From the NCBI GenBank assembly GCA_903772945.1, contig CAICTM010000256.1:1-64000 (forward strand): DNA of 64,000 bases, written 5' to 3'. Below the pieces are notes generated by a model, which was not told where the DNA came from, made no database searches, and saw nothing but the letters and a program-made list of their open reading frames with translations. Both the position numbers and the translations under genes were made by a program. Position 1 is the first letter of the stretch, and every line of letters starts with the position of its first letter. Source of the stretch: Seminavis robusta. Taxonomy: Eukaryota > Bacillariophyta > Bacillariophyceae > Naviculales > Naviculaceae. Below, one piece after another: positions 11,831 through 22,066 of this stretch.

Positions 11831-13126
11831 TTATGCAATATCAATACTTGGTGCTTTCAGCCGAGTTGATGTGTGCCTGTCAGCACACGCCTGTTGCACG
11901 TTGGGAATGAACGTTTCTTGCAAGAGCTGCAGGGAGTCCATTTCAAAGTAGTGCCTCCAAGCCCATTCCGATTTTCGTTGCTGGTGATTCTCCAGAAACG
12001 ACTTGACTTGGTAATGGAATGCCTTGCACTTTTTCCAGTCGCAATTGCGACACTGCATGTTCCCGAGAACCTTGCCGCATTCATCCGTCCCACACGACCA
12101 TTCGCAGGGAATCACCTGGACTTGTTGTTGTTCCGCTGCAGTAGTGCTGCTGCTATTGTTGTTGTTGTTGTCGTCTGCTGTGCGGTGGCCATTACTCTTG
12201 TATCGAAAGAATCGATTGAATATATCTTGATCGGCCTGTGATGCAATGCTGTTGGGATACTCTTGCATCATGTCGTGAGCGGTTTGTTCGAGTTCGTGGA
12301 CCAGTTGATGTCGTGCGGTATGGTTGCGCATGGGGAATCCCACCAATCCGCTGACACAATACAAGTCGTCGTGACAATTGTGCGGCACTCCTCTGCGTTT
12401 GCAAATTTTTCGGATATTGAATCGATCGGGTGCACAAAGGAGAGACAGTTGCTGCTGATCCTGTTGCGGAGTATGAATGTACTCGTAAAGAGGAGTAATG
12501 TCCTCAAAGTAGATTTGATCATCGTCAATCATGAGTACTTTGGTGTTTTCGGGAGAGGAAAGGCGAATGTCTAATTCTGGTAGAAAGAGCTTTTGAATGG
12601 CATATCGCGAGGAAGGATGCCCTAACGTAAGGTTGGAGCTTTCAATGAGATCGAGCGATCGTTGCAAGAGCTTGCGCGGATTGTAAAAGCTCACACGAAA
12701 GTAAGACTTCTCGTTTGAAGTTGCGTTAGTGATTTGATGAAGCCACTGATATCGGCTAGAAGGTGCGCTGGATACCACATGGAGATGGATAGGGCTGGTC
12801 GTGTAACTCAAGAGAGAATGCACGAAACCCTTCAAGGGAATTTCAGTGTTGTTGACACGAGAGCTCAGCACAACCAGATCCAGCGATCGACACTTATTGT
12901 CTTGGCTCTTGTCTTGATCGTACATGTATTGCGACTGAGACTCGTTGACAGCGACAGACATCATGGCAGCAGCGACGCCAATGCTAATCAGCTCGTCGAG
13001 GGCAGAAGTCCTACTAGACGTGATATATCTCAAAGCTTGATATTCCAATCGCCACACCCTCACAAGCAGCAAAGCCAAACACAAACATAGTATCGAGACA
13101 CTTAGCCGACAAGCAACTTGTCCCAT
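11831..13126 (-). CDS. Type II membrane glycosyltransferase, GT8-like
   Basis: 431 residues, single exon. A short cytosolic N terminus is followed by a membrane anchor (about 8-26, LSVSILCLCLALLLVRVW), as expected for a Golgi type II enzyme. The catalytic region starts with a beta strand (LDLVVLSSR), then GFVHSLLSYT and HLHVVSS. It has a metal/UDP-sugar binding DxD-type motif in VLMIDDDQIYFEDI and a later ADQDIFNRFF segment, the pattern of GT8 and xylosyltransferase/LARGE-like enzymes. A Cys-rich patch near 345-375 (CEWSCGTDECGKV) and a poly-Asn/Gln tract precede the C terminus. Donor and acceptor sugars cannot be told from sequence. The gene is intact. Confidence 0.82.
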   Translation of the reverse strand: MGQVACRLSVSILCLCLALLLVRVWRLEYQALRYITSSRTSALDELISIGVAAAMMSVAVNESQSQYMYDQDKSQDNKCRSLDLVVLSSRVNNTEIPLKGFVHSLLSYTTSPIHLHVVSSAPSSRYQWLHQITNATSNEKSYFRVSFYNPRKLLQRSLDLIESSNLTLGHPSSRYAIQKLFLPELDIRLSSPENTKVLMIDDDQIYFEDITPLYEYIHTPQQDQQQLSLLCAPDRFNIRKICKRRGVPHNCHDDLYCVSGLVGFPMRNHTARHQLVHELEQTAHDMMQEYPNSIASQADQDIFNRFFRYKSNGHRTADDNNNNNSSSTTAAEQQQVQVIPCEWSCGTDECGKVLGNMQCRNCDWKKCKAFHYQVKSFLENHQQRKSEWAWRHYFEMDSLQLLQETFIPNVQQACADRHTSTRLKAPSIDIA

Positions 13127-13687
13127 CTTGTCTCATCTCGTCTTTTGATCGCTAGCTACTTGCATGCTGCCGCCATGGTGGCACCATCACGATCTTGAGA
13201 TCGCCGAAAAAATGACGAGAAATCAATCACTCAACGGAAGTCGTCTTGACTAGCTACGGTGCTGCATGGGCAAGAAATATTAATTTTATTTCCTTTGCTC
13301 CTTTTATTTTACTTTACAGTACCACTTTACACTCGGGTCTCGGTGTCTCGGTACCGTTTTCAGTACGGTCTGTACTCGGTACCGGTACCGTAGAGAGCAG
13401 TCTTGGTCATTCCAGAACACGGAGCTTTTAAATCTTCTGTCTTCTAATAATAATGCCTTCCAGACGTGTATTTTAAGTAGAGTGTTTGCTGTTCACGTAA
13501 AACTTGGTGGCAACCATGGTCTCTGCCATTCGGCATGCATATCGAGGATCGAGGAACAGAAGACAGGACCAACTGTCACCAACAACTTGCTTTGCCGAAG
13601 GAAGCATCACAAAACAAAGAGATAGTTTGCTATTTTAGTATTCCAGACCACAGTATATATATATATAGTAAGACGAGCAAGATCACC
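13127..13687. promoter_or_regulatory. Divergent intergenic region with TATA-like run
   Basis: The two flanking genes are transcribed away from each other. A TATATATATATAG run at about 13654-13668 ends only about 20 bp before the ATG at 13688, close for a TATA box, so it may instead be 5' leader sequence. A palindrome-rich patch (GGTACCGGTACCGTA) lies near 13376-13392. There is no gene of its own. Confidence 0.4.
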
Positions 13688-16253
13688 ATGTCGATGCTAT
13701 CATCCATGAAAGAACGGTGGGACGCACGGAAAACCGCCGAACTGAGCCGCCGAGCATTGAGCGTCCAATACCTCGCCACCACGTTTCTTCAGGAAGTCTA
13801 TGCTGCCGGGATGAATCGAGATTGCAGCATTTATCAGCTGGAAAATCTAGAACACGATGAAGCCGGAATTATTCGCCAAAAGGGCGCCAATGTTCGGTGC
13901 CCGCTAGATGGGAGGGAAGGTGCAGCCTATGTTCATTGTGTGCAGGGACGGGATAATGTGGGTGTGGCCACTCAAATTCTCAGCTATTCTTGGAGGTAAG
14001 CTTGAAACAGACTGCAGTAACGAGCGATTATCTTACCAACCCAAACCCTTCTGATCATTCTTTCCCTGCAGCTACACTATTGGAGACATTGTAGATACTC
14101 TAGTGGAATTCTGCAAGAGCACTGGTAGAGATCCCAAGAGAACCTATGTGTGGATCTGTTGTTTCTGCATCAATCAGCACCGAGTGGCAAAGCAAAAGAA
14201 AAGCAGGCGATCTGGTACCATTTCGCCAGATGCCGTGGATTTCTTTACCGTCTTTGGAGACAAAGTCACGGGCACTGGCCACCTTTTGGCCATGATGGCT
14301 CCCTGGCACAACCCAGTGTATCTGCAACGAATTTGGTGCATCTTTGAAATGCATACTGCGCAGCAAGGAAATTGCAAGGTATCCGTACTCATGCCACCCA
14401 GAGAAAAGGCCGCATTTGAGAAAGACGTTCTGGGCGAGTCCACTGGGGATGGCTTTCAAACGCTCATGAAGGCACTCTCACGGACAAGGGTCCAAAAAGC
14501 CAAGGCCACTGTGGAATCTGATCGACAAAGAATCATGGACATTGTCGAGAACAATCAGGGATGTGGTGCTTTGAACATTCAAGTCAATGAGCTGCTGAGA
14601 GCTTGGGTGCTCGAAATTGTGTCCTCGCTGTCCAATCGCAAGGTGCTCTCGTGGAATGGAATCGAAGAGTCATTGGAGAATGCCAAAGCATGCAACCGCA
14701 TTGGTCTTCTCTTGAACAAACTTGGCCTGCACGACGCTGCCTTGGAAAAGTATAGAAAAGCCCTACAAATCCACCTGACCTTGCGAAAAAAGGATGGCTC
14801 CACCAGGTCGTCCTCCACATTGGAAGTCGCCACATGCTGTAACAACATTGGCATGGCGCTGTACACCAAAGGGAATTACGAGGATGCCCTGGCCGAATTC
14901 CAGAGTGCTGCACGTATGCTCGAGGGCAAGCTCGGCAAAAAGGATGCGGAAACTGCCACCTCGTATGATCATATCGGGTCCGTGTTGGAAGCCAAAGGAA
15001 ACAATCGCGACGCCTTGATGTACTACAGAAAAGCTCTCAGGGCCCGCGAATCTGCGCTGGGCAAGCAGCACCGGGACACGGCTGCCTCATACAGCAATGT
15101 CGGAACGGTGCTGAGCAGCCTTGGACAGCACGATGAGGCACTCTCTCATCACAAGACTGCCTTGTCAATCCGCAGGTCCGTGCTTGGAAAACGACATCCC
15201 GACACAGCAACCAGCTATAACAACCTTGGGATGGTGCTACGCGCCACAGGAGACCACAAGGGGGCGTTGGAAATGTACCAAAAGGCACTCAAGATAACAG
15301 AACTAGTCCTGGGACGGGAGCACCAAACCACTGCCACCTGCTACAGCAACATGGCCCTCATCCTTCATGACAAAAAAGACCACGCCGCCGCATTGGTGGA
15401 GTTCCAGAAGGCTTTGGAAATCCATGAAACGGTGCTGGGTAGGGAACACCCAGAGACGGCAATTTCCCTTAGCTATGTTGGGCAAGTCTTGGAGGCCCTG
15501 GGGGACTTGGATGGCTCCCTGGATGCCTTTAAGAAAGCCCTCGCGATCCATGAAAAAGTGCATGGATGGAAACATACTTTGACTGCAGCAGCATACGCGG
15601 ACATTGGCCGCATCCTCGTCGCTAGGGAGGAATACGAAGATGCCCTGGACAACTACAAGAAAGGTCTGGCCGTGGTAAAACTGAACAGGGGAAGGCGGCA
15701 CCCAGAGACTGCACTGGCTCACATGTCTGTAGGGTTCGTTGCCAACGCCCTGGGCAACACCGATGCTGCCGAAGCAGAGTACGGTTATGCGATGGCTATT
15801 GTAGAAATTCGGGCCGAATCTCTGGAAGCTGACGGCGAGTGCGACGCAGCCTTGGAGCGATTCAGAGAGCTACTGGAACTGAAGGAATCCTTGGTGGGAG
15901 CGGAACATGTGGACACGGCGCAGTTGCATGACAACCTCGGCAGGATTTTGCACGCCAAGGGCGATCACGATGCAGCCTTGGCAGAATACCAACTTGCATT
16001 GAAGATCAGAGAGATGTGTCTCCGCTCGAGTCACCCTTCGATTTTGCAGAATCGTAAACGAATATCCAGTGTGTTGAACAGCAAACAGGCAGTAGCAGAT
16101 TCGAGCAATGACGTGGATTTGAAGCTCAAAACCAGCAACGAAAACGATGAATCGAGAAAGCAGGGTGTTGCACCCTCGCACCCCGGACCACCGAGGACTG
16201 CAGAACATTCTTCCAAACGATATCACAGTCACAGCCCGAAACGCACGCGATGA
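13688..16253 (+). CDS. TIR-like domain plus kinesin-light-chain-type TPR protein
   Basis: Two exons: 13688-13995 and 14072-16253, with a 76-bp intron (AG/GTAAGC ... CCTGCAG/C); the joined frame reads SYSWSYTIGDIVDTL. The product is 829 residues. The start MSMLSSMKERW has a good ATG context (CACCATG). Residues about 75-260 form a TIR/HET-like module: ILSYSW, then YVWICCFCINQHRV, a VFGDKVTGTGHLLAMMAPW segment and RIWCIFEM. About ten TPR units of 42 residues follow (repeated NNxGxVLxAxGDxxxAL and LGxxHPxTA), as in kinesin light chain TPR_12 arrays, then a basic Ser/His-rich tail. TIR-TPR combinations are known in sensing and NADase-type immune proteins, but activity here is inferred and the catalytic Glu was not located. 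Intact. Confidence 0.82.
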
Positions 16254-16877
16254 TCTGTGAGGAGTGGCAGGACAAAATATTGCAATTGGCCAGTCAACCC
16301 GTCTTATAGTTACTTCTTGGTACCGCTATTTGTAGACTCATTCGAAGGGCTCGTCTCCGCCTATTTTAAAATATTTTCCAGTCGTACGGTAAAAGTATTC
16401 TGTGAAAGGCTTCTTTTTGTGCCCACCAACTCGTCAGTGGAAAATGTCACTGTTGAAGAAGCTTTAAAGGCCACTTCCCCTTTTGCAACTTCTGGGAAGG
16501 ATGAACTGACAAAGACTCTCTAATGACCTTCCACGAACAGCCAGAAGAAACCCCCAATAAAGCTCGTGAACCCGAAGGTCATTTCTCTTCAACAGTCAAG
16601 TACTGGAGTACTGGTACTAGCTAGTCTAGTTCCAGCATAAAGCTTGGGTGACCAACCGGCTGCTGGCGGTTTACCCCACAGCAGGATGCGAACTACTAGT
16701 ACCGGTATGTCATCTCCAACCTGGGTCATTTCCATTGGCGTCTTCTAAACATCCCCTTCGAGTCTATTAGAGATAGAAGGTTCATGAGTCCATCGTCCAA
16801 GCTCCAAGAACTTTCGTTAGCAATTGTTACTATTCCCGTCGTCTACAATCCAGCTCCTGTCTATTATATCGTAGAGA
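16254..16877. other. Intergenic, no gene seen
   Basis: Contains palindromes (ACTAGCTAGTCTAGT near 16617) and AT-rich 3' sequence. The 88-codon frame at 16257-16523 looks like no family and is taken as chance. Confidence 0.55.
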
Positions 16878-19763
16878 ATGAACAATAAGACCATGCCAAC
16901 TAAAACTGATAATGCCAACAGCTGTGGCATGTCTCCCAACACTGATGATGATTCACAGCGTGAGACTTACGCAACCTTCATGGGTGAGAATCCTGACGAC
17001 GACCACAGTCGCCTTCTCAACTACACCACACAGCTCTTGAACAATCTAGAGAGTCAGCGCCAACAAGAAGATTTCCAGGAAGACGACGAGGATGCTCTCG
17101 ACTTTCGTTATGCCTGGAAGCAGTACTCGAGCCATCAAAAAGGCCGGGCGACGGATGCCCAACTAGAAGATATCTCTATGAACGATATTGCTGAAGAAGA
17201 AGAAGAGAGCCAAGAAGACGCAAAGAGTCATTGCTCTTCATCCGTTGTTGCGGACAGTGTCGACTCCGAGGATTGGGCACATGAAAAAGAAAGAGCCATT
17301 CTATCTGGAATCATCTTCTGGGTCATTATGCAGCAAGCCATGAAGTATGGTTTCGCAGCCTACATTAAAGTTTCCAGCTACCTCTCCAGGTGCTTTGATA
17401 AATGTGGTGGTAAGAAGAACGGCAGAGACAATGATGACAACCAAGATCTGGTCAATGACCTGGCCGACAACAACGACATAACAGGCAACACACAGAGACC
17501 TACCAATGCACAAGGCAACGCATCTGGATCGAGTGGTGGTGGCGGCGGCGGAGGAGGTGGTGGCATGGTAGCGGTCCCCCCAGGTGTAGCAGAAATGGCC
17601 TCTGCTGCTGCTAATTCTGCTGTAGGCAGTGCTGCCACTGGGGCTGCCACTGTCACGGCTGCCTCTGCAGTCACTGTATCAGGAATCACTGGGACGATTG
17701 CCGCTGCTATTGCCGGGGCCAGTGTGGCAACCCAAGCCGGAGTCGTGGTGGGAGTGGCAGCAGTCTCTGCGGCTGCAGTTTCCACAGGATTTGGTGTCAG
17801 TTCTAGTCAAACAGGGCCCGCTGCCACACCAGGAAATGTGTCCATTGGGTATGATCCTACATCAGATGTTTTCACTCCGCCTACCTGTGCTGACGCCAAC
17901 TTGGCCGAGGAAAAGATTGGATTTGTGGAACTCAATATCCAAGCACTACCTCCACAAGCCCTTCCACAGCACAAGCATATTCTGGAGGAACTGTTTCGAG
18001 ATGTCTACAATGAAATATCGGGAATGTGCCTAGATCCTATGTCGAGAATCATGCACTCTGCCAACATCACTCGGTGGGAGACTGATTGGGGGAACAGTAC
18101 CAACTATGACTATGTTACCAATGCAACCAATGTTACCAATGTCACTGTCGACGAGTATGAAGCCGCAGTGGCACAATCCATCACTACGACCTACTGGGAA
18201 GCCAAGCTCCAATGTGTGGGATGTCCAGACCATGAACCCTTGTTTGATGTGGAGGATGACACATTGTTGTCAGCCAATCCAACCAGACAGCTACAAGCCA
18301 ACCGTCAACGGCGATTCCTCCGACAATTTGATTTGAGAGAGTTCTTTGCTCTGTTTGCCGCATCCTTCAGCTACAACCTAGCACCTTATCTACAGGCCAA
18401 TGGTATCATTCCAGTAAATGTGACCATTGTCACAGACTATGACCAACAAGAAATCAAAGTGGTTGCTGGCAGAGCCACAGCAGTACAAGCTGATGGGGCT
18501 GTCGAAGAAGGGGAAGTTGTACTCGTTGTGACACTTGATGCAATTCAAGGTACTTCAATAGAGGTGGAGGACAATGGAGGGACTCCAGTGGCACCATTTG
18601 TGAGTGATCGTCTATCAGATATTGAAGGTTGTCTCGAGAATGGATCAGGGGATGTAGACGGAGGTGCCTCGTCAGAGTCACGGTTTTGTGACACAATCAT
18701 GGAAGTAGCTGAAGCCGCTGGTGTGGAGCCTGAGACTGTTCTGGATTGTGCCAATAATCCAACTTCTTCTGAGGAGTGTCAAAGGCTATTGCCAGGCTTA
18801 CTCTTGGAAGTATCTTCTGATTCAACCGGTGATCCTGGCGATGAAGATGGTGGGTCTGGTCTAGGTGCATCGCCAACAGCTGTGGATGTGGCGAATCCTC
18901 CTGACGCCGAACAACTAGACTCTATGGCAAGTGCACCCACATCACCGACTGTGCAGAACCCAACACCACTCAATCCTGGAACAGATGCAGCAACACCCGC
19001 AGCTGCTCCTATTTCTGGACAGCACACTTCTTCCAATGCCAGTCCCACCGAAGTCATAGATGCATCAAGTCCATCCAACCCTAGCACAGAAGGTGATCCT
19101 TCACCAGTTGCTACTCTTGTCACAGAAGCTGGTGGTTTGCCATCCATGAGTGCACCTGCCAACCCAAACTTTGATGCAGCAGGTCAAGCTCCGAAACAGC
19201 CCTCAGAGGCAGCCAGCCCCACCTACGGAGCTGCGCCCACTATGCAACCATATCCTTTGCTATCAGCCTCTGGGTCGCCCCCTCATAGTACCCCTTCTGA
19301 GGAGAAACCCATGGCTCCCAATGTTGCACCGCCTCCATCGGTATTGACAGTTCATGCTGGTACTGCATCCCCTGTTTTCAATGGCTCTCCCTCCACTCAA
19401 AATACTCCTAGCACAACACCTACAGATTCAACCTATGCTGACAGAGGGAACCCAACTGCTGATACAGGTGGTGAAGGGCTTGCAGCAGCCCCTTCCATTA
19501 ACAACCCAAGTCCATCCATGAAGAGCCCAACAGCTGCGGGGTCACCAATGTCTGCTGGCATTCCATCTAATCCAATTGCTGACTCTCCAACTGCTATTGG
19601 CAGTTCCCCTATCGTGGTCAACACTGGCATTTCTGCTCCAACCAGTAGCAGCACCCTCACAGGGGCTCCAAACAGTAGCAGTACCCATGTGAGCCCCACA
19701 GTTGTCATCCCCACAAGTGAAAATCCAACAGCTCCAAACAACCCTACCAGTGACTCTACATGA
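16878..19763 (+). CDS. Membrane-anchored surface protein, N-terminal and ectodomain part
   Basis: 961 codons. The N terminus is acidic and probably cytosolic. A hydrophobic segment follows at about 139-165 (ILSGIIFWVIMQQAMKYGF), then a poly-Gly run and a long Ala/Val/Gly-rich hydrophobic stretch at about 235-310. Next comes an ectodomain with paired cysteines, N-glycosylation sequons (NATNVTNVT) and a basic site (NRQRRFLRQF). From about 650 on it becomes a Pro/Ser/Thr-rich stalk. The frame ends at a TGA (19761-19763), but the same frame reopens at once and runs to 20381 with identical composition (ATG at 19767). The stop may therefore be a single-base change, an assembly error or a true end. 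I infer it is the 5' part of one locus reaching 25432. Confidence 0.7.
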   Translation: MNNKTMPTKTDNANSCGMSPNTDDDSQRETYATFMGENPDDDHSRLLNYTTQLLNNLESQRQQEDFQEDDEDALDFRYAWKQYSSHQKGRATDAQLEDISMNDIAEEEEESQEDAKSHCSSSVVADSVDSEDWAHEKERAILSGIIFWVIMQQAMKYGFAAYIKVSSYLSRCFDKCGGKKNGRDNDDNQDLVNDLADNNDITGNTQRPTNAQGNASGSSGGGGGGGGGGMVAVPPGVAEMASAAANSAVGSAATGAATVTAASAVTVSGITGTIAAAIAGASVATQAGVVVGVAAVSAAAVSTGFGVSSSQTGPAATPGNVSIGYDPTSDVFTPPTCADANLAEEKIGFVELNIQALPPQALPQHKHILEELFRDVYNEISGMCLDPMSRIMHSANITRWETDWGNSTNYDYVTNATNVTNVTVDEYEAAVAQSITTTYWEAKLQCVGCPDHEPLFDVEDDTLLSANPTRQLQANRQRRFLRQFDLREFFALFAASFSYNLAPYLQANGIIPVNVTIVTDYDQQEIKVVAGRATAVQADGAVEEGEVVLVVTLDAIQGTSIEVEDNGGTPVAPFVSDRLSDIEGCLENGSGDVDGGASSESRFCDTIMEVAEAAGVEPETVLDCANNPTSSEECQRLLPGLLLEVSSDSTGDPGDEDGGSGLGASPTAVDVANPPDAEQLDSMASAPTSPTVQNPTPLNPGTDAATPAAAPISGQHTSSNASPTEVIDASSPSNPSTEGDPSPVATLVTEAGGLPSMSAPANPNFDAAGQAPKQPSEAASPTYGAAPTMQPYPLLSASGSPPHSTPSEEKPMAPNVAPPPSVLTVHAGTASPVFNGSPSTQNTPSTTPTDSTYADRGNPTADTGGEGLAAAPSINNPSPSMKSPTAAGSPMSAGIPSNPIADSPTAIGSSPIVVNTGISAPTSSSTLTGAPNSSSTHVSPTVVIPTSENPTAPNNPTSDST

Positions 19764-20381
19764 TCTATGGCACCACAAAGCACATCAAGGAGACCATCTA
19801 CACAATCTCCAACAAATGGCCTTGCGCCAACATCCAGTCCAACTATGGTGCTAGGGTCAACTCAGTTGCCGTCTGCAGATTCCACATCTGAAGGAACCTC
19901 AGAAAACACCCCGCCATCCATGCAAGAAGCTGAACCTCAAGTGACTTTAGAACCATCATCCAAAACTCCAGAGCCCACACAGAGCCATCACCTGAACCAC
20001 TCCGAGCCACACCAGAGCCATCACCTGAACCAAGCCCACGGCCACGGTGCAACAGCCGATGCAACCAGTGTGCCAAGTTTCAATCCACCTATAGGGCGAA
20101 CAACGATCAGTCCAAGTGCCATTCCCACTATTGACACCCCCCCAGATGATAGCTCGGCAACAGGAACACCCACAGGAACTCCTGGTTCCCCATCTGTTGC
20201 ACCATCTACCATCGGTCCGACTGTGACTCCTGGCTCCCCCAGTGTTAGTCCAACTGCAGCCAATCCCACAACCTCAATTCCGACTGTGACACCAGGAAGC
20301 CCATCCTTGCACCCACTTCGATCCGTTGATTCGTCCCACTGTAACCTGCTTCCCAGTGGTCAACCTGCAATCCCACACTAG
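19764..20381 (+). pseudogene. Continuation of P/S/T-rich stalk after in-frame TGA
   Basis: Same reading frame as the preceding segment, open for about 205 codons, with the same stalk composition (PSVAPSTIGPTVTPGSPSVS). It has no signal peptide or domain of its own, so it is better read as part of the upstream protein than as a gene. It runs into the damaged repeat block. Confidence 0.55.
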
Positions 20382-22010
20382 GTTACCGACGGTGACCAGG
20401 AAGCTCTTGTACCACAACGCTCGTCAGTCGTTCAATCATGTACTCCCGCTCTCAGTGTAGCCAACTACCGTTCCACACTGGTTACCAACGGTGACAGGAA
20501 GCCTCCTCGCACCCCCCGAATCCATGTTTCTTCCCCCCTGTAAACCCCTCCATGGTCAGTCCAACTTCACCCACACTAGGTTCCATGCACAGGAGCCATC
20601 TGCACCCATTCAATCATGTTGTCCCCCTGTGTACACTGGCTTCCCAGTGTCCAACTACGCTACTCCCAAACGCAATACACAGTGCACCAGGAAGCCCATC
20701 CTTGGCCCACACCTCGTTCCAGTTGGTTCTACCCACTGTAATCCCGGCTTACCTGCTAGTCAATCTAACTCCAACTGGTCCACTGCGGAAGCCCTCCTGG
20801 CACCCACCACTTCGATCCATGGTTCTGTCCCACTGTAACCCGGCTTCCCAGTGTCGTCCAACTACCATTACTCCACCGAGGTTACCAACCGTGACACCAG
20901 GAAGCCCATCTTGGCACCCACCACTTCGAATCCAGTTGGTTCGTATCCCCACTGTGACCCTGTCTCCCGTGCGTCACTATACTCCACACATGGCACAGCC
21001 CACGCATCTGTTGGCATCCACCACTTACGATCATTGTATCTTCCCCCATCATGTAACACCCTGGTTCTCCCGTGTCAGTCCATACTTCTACTCCACACTA
21101 GGTTACCCAGTGAAACCAGGAACATCGGCCTTGATAATTGGTTACCAACTCCGGTCAGTGGTCCACCCTCCCACGTTCCTTGCAGAGCCCAGGCCACCAC
21201 TTTGAATCGGTGGTTCTGTCCCTGATCCCGCTCAGTGTCGCCAGACCCACGTGCCAACGTACCGGGTCCAGTTGGTTCTTCCCCACTGTACTCCCGGCTC
21301 TCCCAGTGTCGGTCCAACTACCGCTACTCCACCACTGGGTTGCCAACAGTACGGGAAGCCACCTTGGCCCCATTCGAATCCAGTTGGTTCTGTCCCCACT
21401 GTAACCCCTGGCTCTCCCAGTGTCAGTCCACTACCGTACTGCCACAACGGCTTTACCGACGTGACACATGGAAGCATCCTTGACCCCACTGCATCCAGTT
21501 GGTTTACCCCTGTAACCCGGTTCCCAGTGTCGGTCAACTCCCTATCACCACCACTGGTCCAACGTACCGGCCCATCCTGGACACTGTCCAGTTGGTTCTG
21601 TTCACTGTAACCCTGGCTCTCCCAGTGTCAGTCCAACTACCGCTACTGCCACAACCGGTTACCGACCGGGCACACTGGAAGCCCATCCTTGACTCCCACC
21701 AATGCCAGCGGTTGGTCAAATACCACTAGTATGAAGCTGCGTTCCAGTGTCAGCAACTACCATTATCTACCACTAGGTTACCCACAGTGACACCAGGAAG
21801 CCCATCCTTGGCCAACACTTCGGATTCGTTGGTTCTGTCCCTGTAACCCCCGGCTTCCCAGCAAGTCCAACTACCTGCTACTCCCAAGATTGCCGACTGT
21901 GACACTGGAAGCCCTCCTTGACTCCCCAATGCCAGCCCAGTTGGTCGGTCCCTACTGTAATCCCGGCTTTCCCAGCGTCAGTCCAACTACTGGGATCCCA
22001 CAACTAGCAA
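20160..22010 (+). repeat. Tandem 115-120-bp coding-type repeats with dense indels
   Basis: Roughly 15 imperfect units of about 117 bp. The best units read PTVTPGSPSLAPTTSNPVG, then PTVTPGSPSVSPTTATP. Nearly every unit has one or more small deletions, many in C or A runs, so no frame stays open for more than about 100 codons. The flanking stalk sequences are clean. This looks like one continuous P/S/T stalk repeat in which either the consensus is poor (long-read errors that short reads could not correct) or the repeat has decayed. Confidence 0.7.
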
Positions 22011-22066
22011 ACTGTTACTCCTGAACCCCTCAGTTCGCCCGACTAGTTCAAGTTCCATTCTTATGA

